64,000 nt of DNA, taken from the NCBI GenBank assembly GCA_963675135.1, contig OY776121.1, forward strand, positions 82,916,875 through 82,980,874, given 5' to 3'. Numbering within the stretch: position 1 is the stretch's first letter; every line of letters begins with the position of its first letter. The translations under genes and the position numbers were made by a program. Shown here one piece after another: positions 12,698 to 23,685 of this stretch. The notes under the pieces were generated by a model, which was not told the origin of the DNA, ran no database searches, and was given only the letters and a program-made list of their open reading frames with translations. The DNA comes from Galeopsis tetrahit (lineage: Eukaryota; Streptophyta; Magnoliopsida; Lamiales; Lamiaceae).

Positions 12698-12988
12698 CTA
12701 GGTGGAGATTACCCTAATACCTAGATACTTTTGTGCAAAGTCGACAAGATTAGTAATCTCGAGATCGTCGATTACGCCATTGAGATTCTTGTCAGCCAGC
12801 TTCACACCTCTCTTTGCCTTGCGATTGCAGAACCACCACACCCCGCTAGCTTTGATGGCCGCACGAAGCTCCTCCACGCTTATCCGACCGTCCTCATCCT
12901 TGTCGAATTTCTTCAGCCATCTCTTGAATTCTTCCAAAGAGATTTCATTATCATCACTTGTTGAACGTGCCTTATCTGTAATCGCCAT
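12698..12988 (-). CDS. Small two-EF-hand calcium-binding protein
   Basis: 96-residue single-exon ORF. Loop 1 DKDEDGRISVEE and loop 2 DKNLNGVIDDLE both fit the EF-hand consensus (acidic position 1, Gly6, Ile8, Glu12). The frame block EEFKRWLKKFD is nearly the same as in the 8335 and 9669 genes, while the inter-loop linker differs (VWWFCNRKAKRG). It is a third, more diverged member of the tandem cluster, 2.7 kb beyond its nearest relative. Function beyond calcium binding is not readable. Confidence 0.83.
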   Translation of the reverse strand: MAITDKARSTSDDNEISLEEFKRWLKKFDKDEDGRISVEELRAAIKASGVWWFCNRKAKRGVKLADKNLNGVIDDLEITNLVDFAQKYLGIRVIST

Positions 12989-13077
12989 TTATATATGCAT
13001 GTGATACTTATATAATTTTTTTATTTTTTTTTGACGGGATGCATACTTATATAATTAATGCAAGGGTGCTGCACTAC

Positions 13078-13084
13078 ATTTATA
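13078..13084 (-). promoter_or_regulatory. TATA-like box of EF-hand gene
   Basis: ACTATAAATG on the - strand, about 90 bp upstream of the ATG at 12988. Prediction only. Confidence 0.35.
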
Positions 13085-13597
13085 GTCATTTTATTTGAGC
13101 ATATTACCTTTTAATTTGTTGTGGCGCAAGAATATCGAATCAACCCAAAAATAAATTAAGAAATTCAAAGGGGAAAATGTGTCACGTACGCGCCAACCTT
13201 ATATTTTCCAACAAAGCTAGCCGTACGAAAATTATACTACTATAATTATTTAGAAATAAATTGTAATACTATTTTTATTGCACATTTTCAGATTTAATTA
13301 GCTTTTAATCATTTTTATATTATATTTGGTTGATTTCTTTAGCTTATATAATTATTTTAAATAAATTTACAGGGTTGACAATTTTGTTATTAATTTTTTT
13401 GTTTATATATTCAAATTTAATATAATTTTAATTTGAACTATTTTTTTTTCTTATTAATATTCAATATGAAATGTATTGTCCAGGGAAATAATTATATTGT
13501 GCCACAAGAAAACTGTTATATATATAGTACTATTCCTTAATCTCATTAGGTACTGCAATGCATGAAAAAATCAACAAAATAATTAATTATTAGTATT

Positions 13598-14118
13598 TGT
13601 TGTATCACTTTTCGTCGGAGTGTATTTAGCAAGTGGATACAAACACTATAATTTATATATGTGCAATTTATACGGATCTATAAGATGATCTTTAGATGTT
13701 CTTGATGAACTATGCAATTAGGGTTTGGTGTTCTTGAAAACTTAGAGAGTAAGCTATCAAAACGTACGTGTAATATAGTTTTAGTGAATATGAGAGTGTG
13801 TGTATTGATTTAGTCTTCAATGGATTTTTATACTATGCTAGCATTCCATGCACATTAATTAATGCTGGCATCTCAGCAATAATCGAATTTAATCCTAATT
13901 TACAAATGTTATTAATGATCATTACATGCATTTAATGCTACAACTTTGCATTAAATACATTTGAAACCATCCATTATATGTCACATCCTATACGGTGCTC
14001 GTCGTCGAACACCCCAAATACACCGCCTTTGACTTGTCAACGTTCCAATGATGAAATTACATGGTTCGTTGCTCGCTGCTGCTCATTTATCTTGACTTAT
14101 GGTCGCTGCTCATTCTGA
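13598..14118 (+). repeat. LTR-like sequence, left part, interrupted by CACTA
   Basis: Starts TGTTGTATCACTTTTCGTCG and continues with GTGGATACAAACACTATAA. This resembles the start of the LTR at 24611 (TGTTGTGTGCACTTTAATCG, then GATACAAACATATATGAT) in layout and in part in wording. The style GCTCGTCGTCG / GCTCGCTGCTGCTC is also shared. The CACTA at 14119 cuts it; a likely right part with TTGTTGACT and GCTCGCCGAT motifs lies at about 21653-22015. I found no gag or pol nearby and no clear target duplication, so a solo LTR of a related Tat element is an inference. Confidence 0.4.
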
Positions 14119-14188
14119 CACTATGCCAAATAAGCTAATAGACAGCGGTAAAAAACCGCTGTAAATTGATATCAGCAACAGCTGTGGT

Positions 14189-14785
14189 TAGGGGTGTGCA
14201 ACGCAACCGAACCGAATCGAAATTGAAAAACCGAAACCGAACCAAATTTCATTATAATTAATCAAAACCGAACCATAGTAAGGTAAAACCGAAAATAACC
14301 GAACCAAATAATTCGGTTCGGTTTCGGTAAAAACCGAAAACCGAAATAAAAATCGAAAATGCATAACATTTATGAAATTTTAAATAAATGTCCAAATAAT
14401 ACAAATAAACATTTAACAAATATTTAGTGATTTAACAACCAGTTAATAATAAACCTAATCTATCAATTCTCAGCAAATTTTATCAAAATTTATTAAATCT
14501 AACATACTAACAGTAACAAACAACTAAACAAATAAATGAAAAACTAAGTATGTGCGTGTGTGCGGCGCATAATAGGAAGAAAATGAATTAGGGTTAAATG
14601 AAATTAGGTTTAGGGTATTTATATGTCACCCAATTCGGTTCGATTTTCGGTTAACCAAATTTTTTGGTAATAAAATCGAAACCGAAATCGAAATCTAAGA
14701 AAAATGCTAACCGAACCGAAACCGAAAAACCGAACCGAATTCATATTTCGGTTCGGTTCGGTTTTTCGATTTTTGCTCAGCCCTA
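14189..14785. mobile_element. hAT-like MITE rich in AACCGAA repeats
   Basis: Inverted ends TAGGGGTGTGCAACG and TTTTTGCTCAGCCCTA. It is flanked by GCTGTGGT (14181-14188) and GTTGTGGT (14786-14793), an 8-bp duplication with one change, as expected for hAT. The other copy of this CACTA end (near 19580) has the uninterrupted sequence, which confirms the insertion. The subterminal zones are built of repeated CCGAACCGAA / TTCGGTTCGG words. No coding capacity. Confidence 0.8.
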
Positions 14786-15294
14786 GTTGTGGTACAAAGC
14801 GCTGTAGAAAGGGGGTGCTGATAGACAGCGATTATTAACCGCTGTCGTATCTATATACAACAGCGGTTATTAACCGCTGTTATTCCATCAAAACCGATGT
14901 GGTATGTGCTCGGTTTTAACCCCTTACAATATTTACGACAGCGGTTTTATTAGTTATGACAGCGGTTGTGAACCGCTGTTGTTTGAAATTACTACAACGG
15001 TTTTTAACCGCTGTTGTTTTGAATTTCTACAGAGGTTTTTAAACCGCTGTTATTTATTAACAACCGTTGTTGTACTTGCTCTATAACAGCAGTTGTATTA
15101 GCTATAACAACGGTTATTAGCCGCTGTTGTATATATCCAATATTTTTTAAAAAAAATTAAATTTTCATTTGCTAAATTAATAAAAATAAAATACAAAAGC
15201 TAAAAAAACCATAAAATGTACGACACATCTATGTATATATATAAATTCAACTAGCTACTATTACAATAAATTTATTAATTAGCAATACGTGATT

Positions 15295-15834
15295 TCCTCT
15301 TTACTCAACCATGTATGGTTGCACGCATGTAGCCCACTCCGACCGTACTTCGTCAATTTGAGCTTTCGTGTAAGTTTTTTCTACAAACTATTAATTACAA
15401 ACACATACAATATTATAAGGTACAAAAAGTCAATTAATTAATAAATATAATGTGTTTGTAAAGTACAACAATTACCATTAATTGCAACGAGTATATGTCA
15501 ATAAGCATATAAGATACTAACAAAAAAAAGTAAATAAAGTTCATAAGAGGATGTTAATGTATTTACAAGCATAGCGTTCCATATATGATTCTTGTCTTCC
15601 TTTGAAACAAGGTGCCAAGTTAGATATGTAATCTTCACCTTTTCTCTTACAATAACACCAATGTAGCTTTCCAACTTACCCATATTCGTTGAAAACTACT
15701 CTTGTCCTCACACCAGACCCTTATAAAGACAATGCATGTGTGTAGGTTCTCTCTAACAATTACCACTTGTACTATTTTTTGGCAAATGTGACTTATAGTC
15801 ATCATGATCTACCTTAATCTTTTTACGAGGTGCC
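15295..15834 (-). pseudogene. CACTA-associated protein remnant (Ptta/En-Spm type)
   Basis: Read on the - strand, a start MAPRKKIKVDHDDYKSHL lies at 15834. It is followed by RTRVVFNEYGKLES and SYIGVIVREKVKITYLTWH, and near 15300-15370 by IDEVRSEWATCVQPYM before a stop. These phrases match the conserved block of the plant transposase family found in En/Spm elements (FNEYGQ..., IGVLVREHVPITY..., W..V). Pieces are out of frame with each other and introns or decay separate them. It lies just inside the type-A end of the outer element. Confidence 0.7.
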
Positions 15835-17671
15835 ATATGCACAAACCTATTCATCACAAAAAATATAGTACGTGGATTAGCACAAGCCTAACAAGGTGAC
15901 TTTTATCTTGACATTGATTGAAGAATTAAAAAAAAATAGAACTTTTAGATAGCATATATAATTTATTAATTTCTTTAAAGTTATGTCCATCAATGAAAAT
16001 TCATATAAATATTCAACGCATAAGGATTCGGGGTACTATGACATAAATAATTAGAACAAATTATAACATAATTCCAATTTAGAACATACATTTTCTTTAA
16101 TTGGATTTATTGTCCACTATGGCCTTTTCAACTCCAATTAATTTCAACTTATTCAATTTTCACATTAATCTTGAATTGTGATTTCAGCATAATACAAGGA
16201 TGTTTAATATGAATTATATGATTCTATATGAATGACACATATAACAGATTTCATATAAAAAATGTCACTCCATTTCATTCAAAATGGGAACAATCCACAT
16301 CATCCAACAACATATATACTAAAGCCACTATGCCAAATTCTACTTTTTACAGCAGTTGAATAACAACGGTTTTTTTAGAACCGCTGTTAAAACTTCAAAA
16401 ACCGCTGTCATATGCGTCTTTTTTCAGAACCGCTGTCATAGGTTTCATTTGTGCGCTGATAGACAGCGGATTTTCGTAACCGCTGTCATATGTCTTAGAT
16501 ATGCGCTGTAATAGCTGCTCTTATGGAATATACTTCAATTAATCTTTAAAAATAATTAAACAAAATAAAAATGTAAAAATATTATAAAAAATTTAAAATT
16601 ACTGAAAAATATTATAAAATACGATTAAATTCTCAAAAATAAATATATTAAAAAAATCAATTAAGAAAATAAAAAATTTAAAATAACAATTAAAACTAAC
16701 TAATATCTAGAAAATATTAAAAAATTAAAATAAATCTTTAATAGTAATTCAAATAAATATTAAAAGTGATGGGGTCATGGGTTGACGGTTATTTAATTAA
16801 CATATGTATGTATTCATTACTTATTTTTATTGTGTCGTAATTTTAATTTATATTAATTCTTAATTTTAATTTCGAGTAATTATTGAACTTGTGCTAATTC
16901 ACTATATTATACATACAATATATTGGGAATATATATATATATTTAAAATCTTATAAATCCTAAAAATTATATGAAGATAAAAAACTCTCCTTAGCGATAA
17001 CAAAATTTATAATTACTGAAATTTTCTAAAATCTAAATTTAAAATTATTTTTAATAAATCTATATTGTTGGAAAACATATATATAATAATAGATTTTAGC
17101 AAACTAATTAATGATTATAATATGGAATACTGATTCTTTTTTAAGATAAAAAAATTTAAAAAATAAAAAATCAAACCAAACTTTTTGACTCAATAAAATA
17201 GAAAACACAAATCTCGTTAATTTAAAATTCACATCTGACTTAGAAAGTTTATTCAAATTTTATTTATTTATCGAGATATTATATATATTTTTATACCTAA
17301 TTCTCTAATACAATATTAAAAATATTTTATATAATTTTTTGACCGGGTTACAAGTTAACTAGAAAAAAAAACATCTCCTCCATTATTTATATTAAATTTT
17401 CGAAACAAGATCTCAATTTTTTAAATATCCTTCCTATTTAATTAATATTATAGGCTTATAAAATAAATTTGAGATTTATTTAAAATGATATCTAGATTTT
17501 AATTTTTTAATATTGTGTTAATATGACATTCTCGCTTAACTTAATTAAAGCTTCATTAAACTGTATTTTTTTTCAAAATATTACATAACAAAATTAGATG
17601 AAAACAAGATTTAAGATTTGTGATATAAATAGTGATAAGATCAAATCTTACAATATATATAGTTATATACG

Positions 17672-17675
<4 letters not shown>

Positions 17676-17715
<40 letters not shown>
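17676..17715. repeat. (TA)n microsatellite
   Basis: About 40 bp of uninterrupted TA inside the inner CACTA, just before the gene-like block. Confidence 0.9.
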
Positions 17716-17718
<3 letters not shown>

Positions 17719-17789
17719 CACAAGTATAATTAATTATTATTATCAAGTATATACAAATTATTCATAATATTATAGGAGTATTATATAGT

Positions 17790-18385
17790 TAAGTGAGAGT
17801 ATGCGTTTATTAAAATTCAAATTCCAGGACCAAGAAGAACGCCCGTACACCATAGCGACACAGCCGCACGCTCGCAGCCGGCTGTCCCTTCCTCATTGCA
17901 ACACGTTGTACACATCCTCGCACTCATCATCTTTTCCTCCACCCACAAATTCTTTCACGACACAAGTTTCAGGTTACTCTCTCACACTCACTTTGTTTTT
18001 ATTTTTGCTGAAATAGAATTTCAAGATACAAGTGTTCAAGTCTTAGTTTTTTCTAAGGTCCTGAAATTCTCATTTGTGCATGTTCTTTCTTCAGTGGAGA
18101 GAAAATTGGAAATAAGAATAAAGATGGGGAGCTTGAAGGGGGATGAACAGGAAGAAAAGGCGGAAGGAATTGTAAGTCAAATTACTTTTATTTATTTTAA
18201 CTTGATCATAATAAAATTGTGTGCATTTTATATATATATATATATATATATATTACAAGTTGATTTTAGAAATGAAAAGAAACAGGATCGATAGTGATGA
18301 ATACGAAGATGAGGGAAGGAGGCATTCTTTCACAATCCCTTGAGTCCTAAGAACATTTTGTACGCATGAGTGGGATTGGATCATT
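17790..18385 (+). pseudogene. Gene-like 5' end captured in CACTA (putative)
   Basis: This block is more GC-rich than the rest of the element and has the layout of a host gene 5' end: a C/T-rich leader with CACTCATCATC and CTCTCACACTC, then TTTCTTCAG|TGG as a possible leader-intron acceptor, then an ATG at 18123. The coding part MGSLKGDEQEEKAEGI is followed by the strong donor GTAAGT at 18173. A possible next exon after ATTACAAG (near 18260) continues in frame with MKRNRIDSDEYEDEGRRH and stops at TGA. I do not recognise the protein. Alternatives are a small real gene or chance. Capture of a host gene fragment is the simplest reading. Confidence 0.4.
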
Positions 18386-18426
18386 AGTATGTCTACAATA
18401 TACATTCATATATACACTCATATATA

Positions 18427-19067
18427 CAGTAAAACCTTTCTATAGTCATATCCTTGGGACCACAAAAAAATATTCCTAAACTAAATAGAGTTATAAGGTT
18501 TTTTTTTTTTTTAAATGCATGTATATTATATAATGGTATAATTAGTAGATACATGTACATGATATAATGTGTTGAACTTAATTGAACTAATTTACTCACG
18601 TAATATGAAAAGACAATACCCAAGAGTCACCCACCATAGATGCATGTACTTGCTTTTGATTGCTTTAATTTTTTCATCTATAAATACTATGTATAATACA
18701 TTTTTTTTAAGCTTACTCGACAAGTTGGAAATATTTTGGGTTCAACAAGAAGGTGGTCATGTGGACGAGCTAATGCGCACACGCAAGTTGAAGGATAAGG
18801 TTACAACACAAAAGATTAAATCATTGTCACAATCAACCTTGAACAAGTATTTTAAATCAACTTAAATCTATTGTAAAATTATATATATTATTATGATTTA
18901 TTCCTAAATGGAGGTGTATTTCTTTATGTTGGGACTTGAAAAAATATGAATTATGACAATATGGAGTTTATTCCAAATTATAACTGGTCCCAAGTTGGGA
19001 CCATGAATTTTTATTCCTAAAGAGAGTTTATTCCTTAATAGAGTATTCTTTTTTAGAGGTTTTACTG
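18427..19067. mobile_element. Pogo/Emigrant-like Tc1-mariner element
   Basis: Terminal sequence CAGTAAAACCTTTCTATAG at the left and its inverse AGAGGTTTTACTG at the right, each next to TA (18425-18426, 19068-19069). CAGTAAAACCTCTATA is the known end of plant Emigrant/Lemi1 pogo-like elements. 641 bp, so it is internally deleted. It contains a transposase C-terminal remnant. Confidence 0.8.
18719..18865 (+). pseudogene. Pogo-like transposase C-terminal remnant
   Basis: The last 49 residues of an ORF inside the pogo-like element read as acidic/basic helical text (GGHVDELMRTRKLKDK) and end in SQSTLNKYFKST. QSTLNKYF fits the PCNA-binding PIP-box pattern Qxx[hydrophobic]xx[aromatic][aromatic]. 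Pogo-type transposases are known to carry such a motif at the C terminus. The DDE catalytic region is missing. Confidence 0.55.
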
Positions 19068-20737
19068 TATATATATATAATTAATTTGCATTGAATTTAT
19101 AAATATACATGAATGTATCGTGCATTGAATATTAATTATGATTATTGATTGATATTGTAGGGACTTTTAATGTATTCCCAATTTATCAATTATTGACTTT
19201 TTTTAATTTGTATTTTGTTTTTATGAATTTAGCAAATTAAAATTTCGGATTTTTTTTTAAATATTGGATATTTATAACAGCGGTTAAAAACCGCTATCGT
19301 AGCTAATAAAACCGTTGTCATAAGTATTAATACAACATCAATTTGAAGAAATAACAGCGGTTAAAAACTGCTGTAGTAAAACCAAATAACAGCGGTTAAT
19401 AACCGCTGTTGTAGCTAATAAAACCGCTGTCATAGACATTGTAAGAGGTTAAAACTAAGCACATACAACATCGGTTTTGAATAAATAACAGCGGTTAATA
19501 ACTGCTGTTGTATATAGATATGACAGCGGTTAATAACCGCTGTCTATCAGTGCCCCTTTTTACAGCGCTTTGTACCACAGCGGTTGCTGATATCAATTTA
19601 CAGCGATTTTTAACTGCTGTGTATCAGCTTATTTGGCATAGTGAGCATTTATAACCAATGTCAATTTGAAAATTTTAATATTTATCTATCATGGACATTA
19701 TTGTTGACCCTTTATGCATTGGATTTGAATATTTTATAAATCTATCAACGTGATACTAATATTTTTTTTATCAGAAAAAAATATTGCATAAGCTGGGTAA
19801 AGATGTTATTATCAAAATCTATAAGAAAAAAACATACAAAAAAAAGTGAGTGGGGAGCTTGGGTAGTGTACGTGGACAACGTATTGCGACTTGCTATGGG
19901 ATTTTGCTGTATTAATGATGTATGAATATTAAAAATTCTTCATTGATTTATGATCCAACTTAATAAAAAATTAATTTCAATCCAAAAATTTATAAGAAAT
20001 ATTTTACACTAACAATAATATTATATAAATAGATTCTTTTATTGTAGAATGCCTACCACCAACTTAATTAAACAACTTAATTAAATTATAAGTGAGTTTC
20101 CTATCTGTTAATTAAGTAACCACATTATATTTATGAATACATGGAGGTTCATTTTCATCCTGCCATGTTCTTTTTTTTTTTTCTATATATATGACCTCCT
20201 ATATTTTCTCCTATATTTTTTCATCAACTGGCGTGATTTTCTTTCTAAATTTTTCTTAATTCTTTAATTTGTTTCTTATATTTTTCTCTAACATTTTAGA
20301 ACTACTTCTTGATTTCATGAAATCTGACAATCAATTTTCACACCAACAAAATAAAAGCAATGAATGATCAATTATGTTTCTGACGGCAGCTGCTCTCACA
20401 AACGAGGGGCGCTTGGTTGGGGAGATCAGAAGACAAGAAAAATATTAGATTTTCATAATTTGTTTAATAATAATATAATATATAGGATATTTTATAGATT
20501 TTAATGATTTTTTTATTAATAATATGGAGTAATGTATAGGAACATATATTTTTAAACTTATATTGTTGTTTAATCAAAATAAGTATATTGACTTCAAAAA
20601 AAAAATCAAAATAAGTATATTGAGTTAATCATTATATATTTTTTAATTGATAAAACTTAAAAAATAATTAAATTAAAAATAAATTTTTTTATAAATCAAT
20701 TAAATCTAAATAAAATCTTAAAAATATGAAATAATTG

Positions 20738-21018
20738 GGCTAGTATTGGGTGAGACCGTCTCACAGAATGAGATCCGTGAGACAACTTTTATATATGAAA
20801 AGTGATAATGTTTGAACAAAAAGTGATAGTGTTTAAGTAAAAAGTGATAGCCACTTTTATTAAAAATATTATCACTTTTTACTTAAACATTATCATTTTT
20901 TTTACAAACAAAAATGTGGAAAAAAATATGGGTTATCCTACCCAAAATTTTGAAATATGGGTTAAAAGATCCGTCTCACAAAAAAAGATCCGTGGACGGT
21001 CTCACACAAGTTTTTGCC
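20738..21018. mobile_element. Foldback-type MITE
   Basis: Ends carry GTGAGACCGTCTCAC and its inverse GACGGTCTCACACAAG. The interior is itself an inverted repeat of AAAAGTGATAxTGTTTxA words. No ORF. It lies inside the outer CACTA. The exact target duplication was not resolved. Confidence 0.6.
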
Positions 21019-21652
21019 AATAATCAAATGGGTTATACTCTTGTGTAACAATTACATACATGTAACTTGTTTCTATTTAATATTTAGATTAATACTATAC
21101 AATATGTAAGTTAATACTATACTGTATTTGAACTAATACTACACTCTATTTACATTAATATTATACTGCATTTGTCATAACTTAATTGAGTAACATTCAC
21201 CCATTTAAAAAATTGTACTAAATAGAAACAAGTTACATATATGTAACTGGTACACATAAGTATTTATCTAATCAAATACAAAATTTTGAAGATTAATTAC
21301 TAAATTTATTTTTTTAATTGATTTTTTATTATATTTAATTTTGAGAATTTAATCGTATTTCATAAAAAAAATTCAGTAATTTAAAAAGAAAATTATCATA
21401 TTTTTTTATTTTATTTAATTATTTTTAAAGATTAATTTGATTATATTCAATAAGAGAAGCTATTACAGCACATAACTAAAATATATAACAGCGGTTGCGA
21501 AAAACCGCTGTCTATCAGCGCACAAATGGAACCTATGACAGCGGTTCTAAAAAAAGATGCATATAACAACGGGTTTTGAAGATTTAACAGCGGCTCTAAA
21601 AATAACTGTTGTTATTCAACTGCTGTAAAAAGCATAATTTGGCATAGTGTGA

Positions 21653-22195
21653 CTTGGTCACTGGGTGAACAACTTGTCTTGGGTCTTCTCCATATAATCA
21701 TAACATTTGGTCTCTGTGGCTTCTTCCTTAATTGCGAACATGACACTGCTCGTCATTCTTCATCTTTGCCGACCATCTTACTTTTATATTATAAACTTCC
21801 ATAATTTCACCTCTAATCACTCTTATTTAGGCGATCACATATGCATTGCTCGCCGATATAATATCTTCATTTCTTCTCGTTGCTACGTGGATTTAATTGA
21901 CTTGTTGACTCTTCTTCGAAGACTTTACTTGCTCGTCTTTTATTGATTGTTCATCCTCTTCTTTGATGACTAAGATTTATGACTTTGACTATTCTTTGCG
22001 TACTATTTAACCGGTCAACACATGACTTGTTGACTAATTTGGTTAATTGTATTAGTGAATTGTAGTATATATGATCATATATAAGAGGTACGTGGCCAGT
22101 AGTATTTTCGAGATAGAGTTATTATTTTGTGTCCATACATACATGTTAAAAAATTACTATCAAAGAATACAAATGAAGAGGGTAAATTAGAGTGG
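21653..22195. other. Right flank of CACTA: probable right part of LTR-like sequence
   Basis: GACTTGTTGACT, GCTCGCCGATATAA and GTCAACACATGACTTG motifs continue the LTR-like style seen left of 14119. Beyond about 22015 the sequence is ordinary AT-rich DNA. The 79-codon ORF at 21707 has no recognisable domain. Confidence 0.35.
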
Positions 22196-22253
22196 GATTG
22201 GTCCCCGGAATTAGTCGGTCCAAGACCGGATACCCGAGACTTCAAAAAAAAAA
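22196..22253 (+). mobile_element. 5'-truncated SINE-like retroposon
   Basis: GATTGGTCCCCGGAATTAGT, then CGGATACCCGAGACTT and a run of A. It is flanked by the direct repeat AAATTAGAGTGG (22184-22195 and about 22254-22265). The 3' part matches the inverted SINE at 51292-51421 (ACCCGAGATTT, CGATCC/GACTAAT words). Confidence 0.6.
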
Positions 22254-22265
22254 AAATTAGAGTGG

Positions 22266-23054
22266 ATGCATGTATAATATATTAAATCTGGACGTGGATA
22301 GATCAGAATCCTATCCTTATCTTGTTTTCCATTTTGGAATTAGATTCAGTCTTTGAAAACGATTTTGATATGATCATGCATCACACAAATTATTACAAAT
22401 TAAATTGACTCTCGCGTAACCCTTCGAAATAAATTGTTTAAAACACAACACGGCCGGAAAAAGTCATACTCCAGTAATTAAGAAGAAAATTATTTTTATT
22501 ATATATGTTAAAAGGATAATAAATCACAAATTTTCATTATCATTCATTCATTCTTATCACCATTCAATTTTTTTTACAGTTGGTGAAATTAACCTTGGAT
22601 CAACAGTTTGATCTTCTTCAACCATGGCTCGGTAACCCCTACGTGCCAAGATGCATGGAAACCTCGTAATATAATGGATTAAGATTTAAGACAATTAAAT
22701 ATCAAAATATAATACTCCTCCAATAAATATGTGTATATTTTGAGGATAGAGATTGTGAAAATGTTTTTTTTTTTAAAGAGTATGTAAATTGGTACGAGAC
22801 ATAGAAATTTAACAATTGTACAAATTTATGTGGAGTACCAAAAATATAAGGAAGACGGACCAGTGAAAAGCAGAGGATAAAATTCCTTGCTTATCTGTAT
22901 ATATATATATGGTTCAGAAAAGCCAATAGAAACAAAATAGTACAGTACATGCATACGACGTCCCTTTAGCATTTGCTGTATTTCTCATCTCTATCCCTTT
23001 CAATGTATTATGTATTGATTAAAAAAGAGTTTAATTTCATCTCATTTAAATTTA
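22266..23054. other. Intergenic DNA, nothing assigned
   Basis: AT-rich DNA with only short runs of A or T and no ORF or element I can support. Confidence 0.4.
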
Positions 23055-23292
23055 GGCTCCGTTTGGATGGAGGGATTTGATCAATGGATTTTAAATCCTC
23101 CATTCAAATCCACTCCACTTGTTTGGATTAAAAAGCAAATGAATGAATTTAAAATCCTTAGCATATTTTTTTAGTTAAAATTGTGAGGATTTTAAATCCT
23201 CCCTAAAACCATGTCATTTGAAATCCATCTATTTTTAAAACCTTTCATTTGAAATACCTCCTCAAATCAAATTCTTCCATCCAAACACAACC
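23055..23292. mobile_element. Harbinger/Tourist-like MITE
   Basis: GGCTCCGTTTGGATGGAGGG at the left and CTTCCATCCAAACACAACC at the right form inverted ends. TTA flanks both sides (23052-23054, 23293-23295), as for PIF/Harbinger. A related copy lies at 23940-24146. No ORF. Confidence 0.65.
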
Positions 23293-23685
23293 TTATATAT
23301 TAATCACCTTTATAAATGGGGAGAAGATTCAACGAGCGAGCAATTTAATATGAGAGAAATTGTTGGCGGGATATTTGAACCTAGCTAGGTGATCTGAGTC
23401 TAAGTTTTGACATCATAAAAAAATTTCATCTCAATTAAAAATTCAAATTTATAGAGAGGTGTCGAATCAAACTATTTATACTATTATATACTATATTCGT
23501 CCATTATTAAGTTACTCATTTTACGTCATTCATGAAGTTATCAATTTTCATTTTTATCTACAAACATATCTTTCTTCATATTTTCTCTTTCCTACCTTTT
23601 ACTATCTTTTCTTTTTCTATCTCTATCTACCTCAATACCCCGTTACACAATATTAAATATGGAGTATTCATTATGAAAACAGTAA

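Larger units (their letters stand above)
16326..19643. mobile_element. Inner CACTA transposon, inverted copy of the same family
   Basis: Starts CACTATGCCAAATTCTAC and ends CAGCTTATTTGGCATAGTG. It is flanked by AGC on both sides (16323-16325 and 19644-19646), a perfect 3-bp duplication. Its left subterminal region matches the outer element's right end for roughly 300 bp, and its right end matches the outer element's left end for several hundred bp. It is therefore the same family inserted head-to-tail reversed. 3318 bp. It carries no recognisable transposase, but does hold a gene-like block (17790-18385), a (TA)n tract and a pogo-like insertion. Confidence 0.88.
14119..21649. mobile_element. 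Outer CACTA (En/Spm) transposon
   Basis: Starts CACTATGCCAAATAAG and ends ATTTGGCATAGTG, flanked by the 3-bp target duplication TGA (14116-14118 and 21650-21652). Both ends are dense with subterminal palindromes of the form ACAGCGGTTAATAACCGCTGT. The left end is of type A (shared with the inner element's right end) and the right end is of type B (shared with the inner element's left end). Without the inner 3.3-kb insertion it is about 4.2 kb. It carries a transposase-gene remnant at 15295-15834, a hAT-like MITE at 14189 and a foldback MITE at 20738. It has no intact transposase, so it is non-autonomous. Confidence 0.88.

Noticed and set aside
14119..21649. Two interlocked CACTA elements (14119-19643 and 16326-21649)
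   Set aside because: Pairing by end similarity gives flanks that do not match (TGA with AGC). Pairing 14119 with 21649 and 16326 with 19643 gives matching duplications, so the elements are nested and one is inverted.
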